From NCBI RefSeq assembly GCF_030272615.1, contig NC_081408.1, forward strand, positions 767,845,330 to 767,909,329: DNA of 64,000 nt, given 5' to 3'. Positions 1-9,582 of this stretch are shown piece by piece. The translations under genes and the position numbers were made by a program. Positions within the stretch are counted from its first letter, which is position 1. Each line of letters opens with the position of its first letter. The notes under the pieces were generated by a model. The model was not told the origin of the DNA. It did not search any database and saw nothing but the letters and a program-made list of their open reading frames with translations. The stretch is from Cryptomeria japonica (taxonomy: Eukaryota > Streptophyta > Pinopsida > Cupressales > Cupressaceae).

Positions 1-955
1 CATTGTACAAAGGATTGTTCTTCATGATTCTTCTCCAGATGTCCCCAGTCTCCTTCCTCACCTCTTTAACCCTTCCAATAATCAACCTATTCACCCTATT
101 TCTGCTTCTGAATTCCTTCTTATTAGCAACCGGCTTGTCATAGGACCATTGAACCTTTCCTTGAACATCGAGGATTTCATTCATGAAATATAAATCCAAA
201 CAGATAATAAGGGTGCCAAACTTAAAGGTGTCCTTCTTGTCTTGCTTAATTTTCTTCAAATTTCTCAGTAACTCATTCAAGAGAACCATACATAATTCAT
301 ACCTCTTATCTTCCTTCAACATCTAATAGGCATAGTATATTATTGTACTAGAGACAAAGTTTTGTCTTCTTGACTGGTATACTTTATATCCAACCACCAT
401 TGATACAAACTTGATGTCATGCTCCACAATGTCATTGATTGTCATAGCTCTGTTGTCAAATTGAGAAATAGTGGTGGTAATCACTATGTTGTTTGATATT
501 TTCCTTAAACTAGGGACTTCACCGGATGCGCTTAGACAAGTCATGGCCTAGATTGCTTGCTTAGTGATCTTTTAAGTCTTATCCAACCACATAAATTCAT
601 CATGAATTCTACTGAGTACAAACCGGATCCATTATTTCTTATCAAATGTTGGAAAGTTTACAAACTGAGAAAAACTCTTGACCTGCAAATGTTGATATTC
701 TGGCTTGAGATTCCCCAAGTTGTCCGCCAGATGATTATTGTTTAAGGTCAACATGTTAGCACTGTCGAGTTCATGAAGATCATAGTAGATATGTTCCCTG
801 ATGTCCTCATTATGAAGAAAGTCATAGGGTACAGAGGAAAATCCTCCTTCTTGATCATCCTTGACTGATTTGAAAGGATCTTTCTTGAAAACGAGTCAAG
901 CCCTATCCTTGATTTCCACAACCAGTGGGGTAGAAATTCTAGATACTAATGCCAT
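1..955 (-). pseudogene. NA-1 ORF2 N-terminal part, unrecognised element protein
   Basis: The ATG at 955 opens a frame beginning MALVSRISTPLVVEIKD that aligns with NA-3 ORF2 (STPLVV / ATPLVVDITDRARPKFKK). A TGA follows after 18 codons where homologues have Arg (CGA to TGA). Further on, the segment at 544-323 (DNRAMTINDIVEHDIKFVS) matches the RSMTTSDIIERDVRFAS segment of NA-3 and the RSLRVNDVTDTNVRFIS segment of NA-2. Several other stops and frameshifts occur, so it cannot be made as one protein. The family is not one I can name. Position after a zinc-knuckle ORF and before a PPT places it where pol would be in an autonomous element, but no RT, RNase H or integrase motif is visible. Confidence 0.7.
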
Positions 956-1119
956 TGAGAACTTAGGGTTTTCAAAAACTAATAGCTTGAAATGGATAAA
1001 TATCTCAATTTGCAATTGGAGATAGATATTCACTTTAGGATCATTGTAATTGCTACCAAATTACTTTCCTTTCCTTTTCTAAACTTTTTCTTGATCGCAT
1101 TGTGAGAAATAAAGATTTG

Positions 1120-1127
1120 AAATACCT
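1120..1127 (-). other. AGGTATTT motif between ORF1 and ORF2 (NA-1)
   Basis: Read on the minus strand this is AGGTATTT, also found just before ORF2 in NA-2, NA-3 and NA-5. It resembles a splice donor, but no transcript evidence exists here. Confidence 0.35.
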
Positions 1128-1349
1128 TTTTAACCTTCAAAAACCTAATTCTACATTGTAATAAATGTTACAATCGGTTACCTTGTTTTTCATGAAGTCG
1201 CTTACCAGAGCATAAAATCTTCACTAAATATTCTAGATAACATCTACATATATGATTTAAGCCTTCTACAACCTTTCGAAATCGATTGCAGATCTCCGAA
1301 TAGGGGTTCTTAGAATCTGCATGAAGAGTTCCCCCTAAGGCAAAAATCC

Positions 1350-2478
1350 CTAGTTACTAGATGAAGATTCTACATCGGATTTGGGTGCAAATCCATTGTC
1401 TATCTTGGATTCATCTTTTCTAACCCACATCTTCTCATGCTTGTCTTTGATCTCCTCTACCTTTGCCTTGCCTTTCTCATATGATTTGTTCTTGTCTACC
1501 AGAGCACTCTTATTTGCATTTTTGCTTTTGCAGTATTTTGCAATGTGACCGATTTTATTGCATGTACGACAAACAACATTTTGCATATGTCTAAAGTTCA
1601 TATGATTTGGTCTCACCCTGCATTGGTTAGAGATATGTCCAAACATCCCACAAACATAGAATCTCTTGTTTTGAGAATTAATCATTACAACTCTGCACAT
1701 GTTTGACTTGTGACCAAAATTATTGCATATGAAACACTAATCAGTAAAGGTAGGACCATTGTTCATATTATAAATTTCATTATTCACCCTACTTCTACAT
1801 TGATTCACCATATAACCAAATTTATTGCAATTAAAACATCTACCATTGAATTTATGAGCATTAGGATGTCTTACCAGAGGATTCTTGTTCTTAGGATTTG
1901 TATTGATTTGTCAAGATCTGGAGGATTCTACTTTCTTATATCCAAATCCTCGCATGTCCTTTCCATGTCTCTAACTTTGCAGCATCCAATTAAGCCTTGC
2001 TAATCTAGCATTGAATTTGTCTTTGTATTCTTTTGCAGTAGCAAGTTCATCTCTTAGGGCAACAATCTGTCTTTCAAGTTCTTGACCATTATTTCTTGAT
2101 TGTGTCAACTCAAGCTTCAACTAATCATTCATCTGCTCTTTCCTTCAATGATTGAATTAAATTCTCTTCTTTATTCTTTTGGTCCTCAATCTCCTTAGTC
2201 AGCCTCATCACAATGGATTGCATCTCATTCTTCAATACAACATTCTCTCTCTCAAGCTTGCCAACTTTGTCCTAATTCTCCATGCATTGATCTTCTTTCT
2301 CCTTTAGCTTGTCCATCAACTCTTTCCTCTTGTCTCTTGTAGAGTTAACTTGGTCCTTCAAGTCATCAATGAAGTTTTCAACTGCATTCAGGTTTCTCTT
2401 TAAGGTACTTATCTCATTTCTTGATGTATCAAGATCCTCAAGTGCCACACTAAGTTGTGTCTAAAAACCAGAATCCAT
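1350..2478 (-). pseudogene. NA-1 ORF1, coiled-coil CCHC zinc-knuckle gag-like protein
   Basis: The ATG at 2478 starts MDSGF, immediately followed by a TAG. The next 250 codons are charged and heptad-like, as in NA-3 ORF1 (ALEDLDTSRNEI versus MELEDLDTTRNEI). The C-terminal 116 codons (1700-1350) are open and hold two knuckles: a broken one (YVCGMFGHISNQC, first Cys now Tyr) and an intact CRTCNKIGHIAKYC. The frame ends in a Ser-rich tail ending SSSSN, also seen in NA-2 and NA-3. The role is inferred to be RNA-binding particle protein, by analogy with Gag nucleocapsid. Multiple stops make it non-functional. Confidence 0.75.
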
Positions 2479-2531
2479 TGATTCAATCTCTTAAACATTC
2501 CTCAAGTGGTTAGGGTTCTTTAGAGGAACTA

Positions 2532-2544
2532 GGCTCCGATACCA
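2532..2544 (-). promoter_or_regulatory. NA-1 primer binding site
   Basis: Minus-strand TGGTATCGGAGCC lies 2 nt inside the LTR. It differs by one base from the tRNA-iMet-type site TGGTATCAGAGCC found in NA-2 and NA-3. Confidence 0.8.
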
Positions 2545-2546
2545 AT

Positions 2547-3494
2547 TGTTGGAATCAAGGAACACTGAGAGGGGGGGGGTGAATTAATGTTTTACTGGTT
2601 ATCAGATTTTTTAAATTAATTTTAAACCACTGGAAGAATAAGCATGAAACTGAAATGTAGAAACTCAAAACAATTAACCACAAAATCATAACACCAAGAT
2701 TTATACATGGAAACCTAAATGGGAAAAACCATGGTGGGATTTGAACCACAATATTATTCCATTATGGCCAGTAGCAAAACAATATTACATGAGGGTGAAT
2801 GCACAAGCATTCAAGCACACTCCCTAGAGCTCACTGCTCAATTACAATAAGGGCTACAACCTTGGAAGGATCACTGCCTTACTAATCAATTACAATGATG
2901 AAATACAATGAAAGAACTCCAAAATAGCATCTAACAATGCCTGGATGAGTTCCAATTAAGTGCCAATCTCTGATTCTATCTACTCTACAACTCTACTCTA
3001 TTCATTATCTCAATCAGCTACCGGATCAAGAATGTGCACGTGAAACAACACTACAAAGGATTCTTGATCACCACTCGCTCGCATATTAATCATACCACAC
3101 ACCAAAAATATCCTCTACACCGGTCTTATATATCCGCAATCACAAAATAATTATTTATCAAGTCGGCCTAATGATGTAACATGTAATCATGAGTCACCTT
3201 GACCAGATCACCAAAAACAAATGTGCATCACCAAATCGATGATAGAGTGATGTATTTATGTTGGCCCAATAATCCCATGCACGATTCATAACACCACAAT
3301 CACTGGAAATCTTCCAGACCAAAACAAGTCTGCTCAACCTGAAATACCAGTTAACTAGCTACCGATTGGTGTCTGCTTCCAGATATCAAGATCCGTGATT
3401 ACCTGATAAGAATTTCAAGAAGAGTTTCCATCAATGAAAAACCTAAACCATTAATCAAGCATCGACAACCACCAGATGAGTGTCAATTTCCAAC
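2547..3494 (-). repeat. NA-1 5' LTR
   Basis: On the minus strand the LTR ends ...CCAACA at 2547, next to the primer site. Its other end is near 3494, where the interrupted gag of Gyp-A resumes. The first bases are altered (CCAAC then T on the plus strand). It carries the C-tract and inverted-repeat arms at 2561-2591 found in the other elements. Confidence 0.7.
2561..2591 (-). other. U5 C-loop hairpin (NA-1)
   Basis: Arms AACATTAA and TCAGTGTT (minus strand) surround a C-rich loop; 7 of 8 positions can pair, counting one G-U. See the hairpin finding. Confidence 0.55.
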
Positions 3495-4324
3495 TAGAAG
3501 TTCCTCAATTGGAGTTCTATAATGGAAAAGGTATCCCCTTGACTCATGTGAAGACATTTCAAACTTTGTATAGTAATTTTTCTCATGACCAAAGACTTAT
3601 GGCTAAATTGTTTACTAGAACCTTTAGAGATAAAGATTTGCAGTGGTAATGTTATTCTTCTCCTTTTTCTATTACTTCTTTTGAACAATTGGCTAATTCT
3701 TTCATTCAACAATTTTAAAATAACATTGGTCCTAATATTACTTTGACTGATTTGATTAATTGTAATCAAGGATTTAAAGAAAAAGTGACTGGTGTTATTG
3801 GTAGATATAACAATTGCATTATCAAATTTCTTATCAAGTGCCTGATCATGATGTTCAAATAATTTTTATTGCTAATTTACAAAAAGAAATTGGAGATAAG
3901 ATTCTATTTTCTAAGTTTACTTCTTTTACACAATTGTGTGTAGTGCTTCATAATTATCAGGTTAAAGTGAGTCAATTCGAATCATCATCTTCAATACCTC
4001 CAATTAATAAGAATGAGAGTACTCAACAATCATTTATGATGTTCAAACCAAACAAAGCTTTCATCAAGATAAATGACAACATCAACACTCAAGTGGCAGT
4101 CATGACATCAGGTGTGGCCCCTTTATCCAAATATTTTAGAAAAGAATTAACTCCTCTTTCTAAGTCTTTGCATAGTATAATGTTGAGGTTAATGAATTCT
4201 AATGTATTGCAACTTCATCCCATCAATCCAATTGACATTTCTAGAACATTGCCACCTTACCATGATCTTAAAGTTTTTATCATATCACCACCAACTTCCC
4301 CATGATATTGAGAAGTGTTACAAG
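3495..4324 (+). pseudogene. Gyp-A gag, 5' half (outer Ty3-like element)
   Basis: Translation from about 3499 gives EVPQLEFYNGKG, then FTRTFRDKDLQW and SFEQLANSFIQQF. This is the retrotransposon gag core (F.G...F...L...A..WY..F..F) and is nearly the same as the Gyp-B copy at 14200-14430. In-frame stops follow LQW and QQF. The tail reaches PHDIEKCYK, the start of the degenerate Ty3 gag knuckle (C..H..GHD.E.C), and is cut exactly there by Gyp-B. The frame continues at 18085. The true start of the gene lies beyond NA-1, outside the window. Confidence 0.85.
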
Positions 4325-5427
4325 TGTAGCATCATAAAATTGTGACCCTTGCAATTTTTGACCGCATTTGGGTCTTTTCATTAGCAGACGAATCCCTTAG
4401 CCTGATCGGAGACCCGAAACATGCTCAAGACATCAACAACTTGCCTTTTGCATTATCTTGCACTACCTATCGTCACTACCTGTCCTAAATCAGGGCAGGA
4501 CAGGGGCATGGTACCCTTTTCCTAACCCTATTTTGGGCCCCCTTTGGTCCTATCTTGCATTGGGCTTGTCAATAGTTGAGCGGGAAAAGTCTTCCTATGT
4601 CGGCCTAAGACAGGAAAATATCTAAACTCCCCTAATTGGCAAGTATATAAGGAGTACTTCCCCTCCTATTGGCATAGGAGAAAGTAAGGTGAACAAGTGA
4701 GAAGTATCCATCATTGTCATCAAGCATTCAAGCATTCAAGAACTCATTCAAGCATTGAGAATTTCAAGTCTCCTTTCAAGGCTAGGTGTTGCATTCAAGT
4801 CAAGGATTCAACCATTGAAGAGGAGATTTCTATCAACATTCAAGACATCCTATTTCACACATCTATTCAAGAAAATTCATCTACAAAGGAAATTCCCCAA
4901 TCCCAACAACATTTTCCTTTCTTTTATGTGTGTAGGTTGCAGGTGCACAACTATAATTGCAGGTTTAGGCTTCATTTTCAGAGACGGAAAAACCCTTTTC
5001 AACGCTCGGATTTTTTGGAAGACCGGGTGCAACTTCAACATGGTCCATGCAACTTTCACTCAAATTTGCAAGGAAGCTTCGTCTCTATATTCAACTGCTA
5101 ATTCAAGGTGTGCAACTTCATCCTGCATCTCTATCTCAAGATATAATTGCTTCTTTGCCATTTCCGCACTTAGTCTCAATTTTCTTAATTCAACTTGTCT
5201 ATTATAAAAGAGGGTTAATTTAATTTTCTAATACATTCCAAATTCCCTACAATTTACTTAGTATTCAATCTCTTTCCATTGGGATTAGATCTAGTGAATT
5301 CAACCCCTCTTTTAAATGTAATGTGTGTGGAAAATTAAAGGGAACCCTTTGTGAAACTTTTATCCCTCTTTTGAGGGGAGTAAAGTTTTCCACTTGATCT
5401 CCACTCATCACTTTTCACCATATTACA
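4325..5427 (+). repeat. Gyp-B 5' LTR
   Basis: It is 1103 bp and aligns with the 3' LTR at 17482-18084 across its last 600 bp. The first 500 bp, containing a TATA box, are missing from the 3' copy. Confidence 0.88.
4644..4652 (+). promoter_or_regulatory. TATA box in Gyp-B 5' LTR
   Basis: TATATAAGG lies in the upstream half of the LTR, the expected place for the element promoter. The 3' LTR lacks this part. Confidence 0.55.
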
Positions 5428-5430
5428 TTT

Positions 5431-5448
5431 TGGTGAACCCGATGTATT
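5431..5448 (+). promoter_or_regulatory. Putative Gyp-B primer binding site
   Basis: TGGTGAACCCGATG starts 3 nt after the LTR, where a tRNA primer site belongs. It is not the iMet type used by the NA elements, and I cannot name the tRNA with certainty. Confidence 0.55.
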
Positions 5449-6591
5449 ACATGCTTTACATTGAAAATTATTGCATATTTTTCATTTACAAGTTTAATTT
5501 TCTTGCAATTTACACAAACTTAGTGGTTAAGTCATTCAAAACCCTAATTTAAATTGAAATTGAACTTGTGTTTTGTAAAAATTGCTATCTATTGTCTTAG
5601 ATTTGAAAATTACATTTCTTGTCAAATTCAATTCTTTCATTGTCTTGTTCGATTTGCAAATCAAAATTACAAAATTAAGTGGTTAATTGTCAAAACCCTA
5701 ATTTTCAAACATCAACTTGAACTTGTGCAAAAATTGGATTTACATTTAATTTTCAGATTTGTGACTATTTTCAGACTTGTCTTCTTGCTTGAAATTCAAA
5801 CTTTAAATTTCCCCCCTTTAACCAAAATTCAAATTTTCAAAATTCAATGGTTAGGTCCTAAAACCCTAATTTTTAAATTTAATAGGATTTTGTACAAATT
5901 TCAATCAATTTCAACCAATTTTAGTTTTCTAAATATTATTTAAGGTGGCCCTATCCATTAGGCTTCACCTTTTTCAAAATTGCAATTCAATTTCTTATCT
6001 TTTTCAAAACCCTAATAGGGTCCCATTTCAACATTCACACCTTAATTTCGCCTATCTAGAGATCGTAAAATCATTCAATTTTGGGGTGGTTATCTCTCAA
6101 ATCATCGTAGCTTTCATCCCAGAATATTTCCAAAAAAGTCGAGAGGACCGTGTGCAACTTCAACCCGGTCCCTAACTTTTTTCTTGAAATTTCGGGAGAC
6201 TTTATGACTATATTTAACTGCTTAAATCCAAAAAATTAGCTGATTTTGTCAAATTTAAATCCCTCTAAAATAAAAACACACTTCCCAATTTCAACATGAC
6301 AACTTTCAAGGAAATATTTAAAATTAAGTGGTTAATTATAATCTGCTCTAATTTTTTAGATTTTAATTTCACTCAATTTCAAATTTGAAATTAAGTGGTA
6401 TCCCATTGGCCCTAATTTTAAATTTCAATCTCTTTTTATTAGTCATAAATCTTTCTTGGAGATTTTTCTTGTTTCCACAAAGTTCCAATTATCTAATCAT
6501 CATTTTCTTTAATTGTACATTATTCAATTTTGCAAACTTTGTTCCCAAAATTTAAAATTCAAATTGAAATTTCAAATTTTCTCTCTAGTGT
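5449..6591 (+). other. Gyp-B leader, non-coding
   Basis: This is an AT-rich leader of over 1.1 kb between primer site and gag. Scattered open frames are low-complexity Phe/Ile/Leu-rich and show no domain. Phrases such as AACCCTAATTTT recur at intervals. Confidence 0.6.
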
Positions 6592-7192
6592 ATGAGTTTT
6601 ACAACTATTAGTCCTACCTATACTATCCCTGTTAGACGAAGCATTATAATTAAGGCTTCCCAAGGTTTAATTCCTAAAGAGATGGAGCCTAATTTGGGTG
6701 ACTTCTATAATGAGGATATTGCTAATTCTTCCCATCCTAATAACATCTCTACCTACCCAATTGATTATTCCCATGATGAAGAAGAAGCTTTGACTATGGT
6801 TTTCATAGATCAACTTTCAAAATTGGACAGTCAATTTGACAATTTCCAACAATGGATGTTTGAAGAATATCCTAATAGTGAAGCTCTTCCATTAATTGAA
6901 GGTATAAAATGCATGATTCAAAGTGATAAGAATGGAATTGATATATTCGGTGGTATTGCTCACATTGTTGATTATAATGTTATGCCTATGAAGAGTTGTG
7001 CAAAGAGCTTATTCACAACCTTCTACACAAATCAATCATTATATTCCTTTGACCACTTCTATGGCTAGTATTCCTACTTTTAATTCAAACATCATGGATA
7101 CTTAAACTCAAAATGTCATACCTACAACCATTAGTCATGGGAGCAATCCCTCTTCTTCATTTAATCCTACATCTTTACCTATGCCTTCAATG
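6592..7192 (+). pseudogene. Gyp-B gag, N-terminal part
   Basis: The frame opens at ATG 6592 and runs 158 codons (MSFTTISPTYTIPVRRS..., an acidic stretch near HDEEEALTM) to a TAG at 7066. Degenerate coding-like sequence continues up to the NA-2 insertion at 7192. The N-terminal section of this gag has no motif I can name. Gag reading resumes after NA-2 at about 13847 (MSIPIVSQPIN...), a Ser/Pro/Asn-rich linker, and then reaches the gag core. Confidence 0.7.
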
Positions 7193-7251
7193 TGTTGGCA
7201 TATGGACACTCCAATGAGACATTGTGTGTGATTGAAGGTTTTGTCATTGAT

Positions 7252-7365
7252 GGCAACCTTGCAATCCTATGGCACCGGCAATACATTATACCGGAAAAGC
7301 ATTACTCAGGCAACCTTGCAATCCTATGGAACCGAAAAAACATTATACCGACAAAGCATTACTCA
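7252..7365 (+). repeat. 57-bp tandem duplication in NA-2 LTR
   Basis: Two adjacent units (7252-7308, 7309-7365) begin GGCAACCTTGCAATCC and end GCATTACTCA. The same pair is present in the 3' LTR at 13022-13135, so the duplication predates this insertion. Confidence 0.85.
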
Positions 7366-7515
7366 AACAAAACAGTGCACCAGCATCAACAAAATCAATC
7401 TACACCGGCACCGGCACAGAAGATGTACACCGGCACAGAGGCCGACAGGATTTTTGATATGTAATATTTTGTTTATCATTGTAAGCCGACTTGGAAAATT
7501 GTAAAATGAATCTTG

Positions 7516-7525
7516 TATATAAAAG
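7516..7525 (+). promoter_or_regulatory. TATA box in NA-2 5' LTR
   Basis: TATATAAAAG lies mid-LTR and is conserved in the 3' LTR at 13310-13319. Confidence 0.6.
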
Positions 7526-8001
7526 AGATCATTGTAGGCATTTGTAGGATATGGATATGAAGCATAAATAAATTATAAGGCAGACCTAATGTGCGAATTG
7601 TAGTTCAAGGGTATATGTATAGAACAGAGCAAGAACCGGTACTGAATCTGGCATTGAAGATGCTATTGTAAAGCAATATAGAATATTGGATCTGTGTAAA
7701 TCCTCATTGTAAGTTAGTGTGACTTCTTATTGAGCAGTGAGCTCTAGGCAGTTGGCCTTCCTGCATGTGCAGGCCCCTATTGTAAGTAATATTCTCTTAT
7801 TGGCCAGTAAGTGAATATTGTGGGTCACAAATCCCACCGAGGTTTTTCCCACACCAGGTTTCCTCGTTAAACATCTTGTGTTATGGTGTTCTTTTCATGT
7901 GGATGTTTTTGATTCTGTTATTTGCATTAATTCTTGCATACTGGTATACTGTTACTTTATATTTTGCATATTCAGTTTTAAGAAAATTTTATTACCGGTC
8001 A

Positions 8002-8031
8002 GATACTGATTCACCCCCCCCTCTCAGTATC
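8002..8031 (+). other. U5 C-loop hairpin (NA-2, 5' LTR)
   Basis: Perfect 8-bp arms GATACTGA and TCAGTATC flank TTC-A-(C)n-TC. The hairpin lies 16 nt before the LTR end and about 20 nt before the primer site. Confidence 0.65.
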
Positions 8032-8049
8032 TATGGGAACCCTAACAAT

Positions 8050-8062
8050 TGGTATCAGAGCC
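8050..8062 (+). promoter_or_regulatory. NA-2 primer binding site (tRNA-iMet type)
   Basis: TGGTATCAGAGCC starts 2 nt after the LTR. This is the classic plant copia-type site complementary to the 3' end of initiator methionine tRNA. Confidence 0.92.
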
Positions 8063-8118
8063 TGGTCCTCTATTTTTAGAAGCCTAACAGCTTGAGGAAG
8101 ATCTTGACACTGGTAAAG

Positions 8119-9276
8119 ATGGAAAATCTGATGAAGCAACTTGAAGGAGCTCCTACTGACTATGATGTAGAGAAGTTGAAAAATATCAAATTAGAAGATG
8201 ATTTAAAAGTAGCTTAGGACATTATTCAGGCACTTCAAGAAAATCTTTCTGTTACAAGAAGCAAGAGAAGAGAACTTTGTGAAAAATTGCAAAATGAGAA
8301 TGATGAAAAGGAATCACTAAATGATATGATAAGAAAATTGAAACAAGAGATCATGACAACAAAAAATGAAATGCAGGATATGACTATGAGATTTTGCAAA
8401 GAGATTGAGGACAGAAAGAAGAATGAAGAAGAATTGACCAGAAGACTAAGTGATGCAGCAAATGAGAACACAAGACTTAGCTATGGAAATGACATGTTGA
8501 AGATAGATTTGATGCACACTCAGAATGACTCAAATGAACTAATGAGACAAAAAGAAATCTTGGAAAGGGAATTGGAAACTGCAAATCAACACAAAGAAAA
8601 ATTCAAGAAAAGCTCAAAAGAACTTGGTACCTTATTGAAGAATCAAAAACCCAAAGGTGACACTTCTGGAGTTGGATTTGAAGTTGGAGAAAGCTCTGGT
8701 ACTGCAAATACGCAGGATCACAACAAATCGATAAGACCTTCTAATACTTACAAATTCAATGGAAAATGCTTTAACTGTAATAAATATGGTCATAGGGCAA
8801 ATGAATGTAGATCTAGGAATTATCAGAACATCAATCCTCCCACCGGTCAATGCACCAAATGCAACAAAATTGGTCATAACTCTGAAAATTGCAGAATGAA
8901 TGTAAGATGTTATGTTTGTGGAAGATTTGATCATTTATCAAATAAATGCAAAACACAAACCAGCATAGGTTATGGGAAAGCTATTCAGAAAAATAATGTA
9001 ACCTGTTATGCATGTAACAAGATTGGTCATATTGCTAAATTTTGTAGAAGTAAAGGTACACTGGTAGATAACAGAAGTACTAGCTTGAAAGGTAAGGAAA
9101 AGATTGAAGAGGTTAAGAAAGAATTTTCAAAACAATGGATTAGAAAAGGTGATCTAAATATTGGGGTTACTCCTCCACCGGTAGAACCAACAAATGCTTC
9201 ACCGGCAGGACAATATGATGCTCCATCGGTAGGACAAAGCAATGCTCCACCGGCAGGATGTTCTTCATCAAATTGA
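8119..9276 (+). pseudogene. NA-2 ORF1, coiled-coil protein with four CCHC knuckles
   Basis: ATG 8119 (MENLMKQLEGAP) opens a frame of 385 codons broken only by a TAG at 8215, where NA-5 has Gln (CAG to TAG). Residues 1-200 are a highly charged predicted coiled coil. Four C-X2-C-X4-H-X4-C knuckles follow: CFNCNKYGHRANEC, CTKCNKIGHNSENC, CYVCGRFDHLSNKC and CYACNKIGHIAKFC. The tail repeats Pro-Ala-Gly phrases and ends CSSSN. Knuckles suggest RNA or cDNA binding like Gag nucleocapsid and the coiled coil suggests self-assembly; both are inference. I see no clear UBN2-type copia gag domain. Confidence 0.88.
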
Positions 9277-9582
9277 AGAAAATTATCTTGAGGGTTTGGC
9301 AATCAAATGACACATGTGCTATTATTCCCTCGGTTAGAGAAAAGAAGTTGAAAATCCTTCATTACCGGCAAATAAAGTTAAGCTAATACATTGCCGACAA
9401 GCAATTAATGTGGTAGGTAGCAGAAAAGACTTTATAAAATAAGGTTTTTGGCTCCATTTCATTTCACTGTGAATTCAAACTTTCAGAGAGCGCGAAGATT
9501 TCCAAGCTAAGGCATTCCGAGCAAAGAGGCAAAGCACTTTAGCAATCAATCCATCCAAAGGCAGAAAAAGGTATTTATCATC
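9277..9582 (+). other. NA-2 inter-ORF spacer
   Basis: This 306-bp spacer has no ORF. Near its end, at 9569-9576, is AGGTATTT, conserved before ORF2 in four elements. Confidence 0.5.

Larger units (their letters stand above)
1..3494 (-). mobile_element. NA-1, non-autonomous LTR element (partial, left end off window)
   Basis: The element reads right to left: 5' LTR 2547-3494, primer site 2532-2544, ORF1 2478-1350, then ORF2 from 955 leftwards past the window edge. It has the same order of parts as four other elements in the window, and its proteins are closest to those of NA-3. It interrupts a Ty3-like gag whose reading resumes immediately at about 3496. The target duplication cannot be checked because the other end lies outside the window. 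Confidence 0.8.
7193..8047 (+). repeat. NA-2 5' LTR
   Basis: It is 855 bp and aligns end to end with the 3' LTR. Most differences are C/T or G/A changes, often at CCGG or CNG sites. The 24-bp length difference is explained by one extra short unit in the 3' copy near 13210. It contains a 57-bp tandem duplication. Confidence 0.95.

Noticed and set aside
7192-7504. Three overlapping plus-strand frames rich in repeated Tyr/Gly/Lys phrases
   Set aside because: They arise from the 57-bp tandem duplication inside the NA-2 LTR, as do those at 12794-13251.
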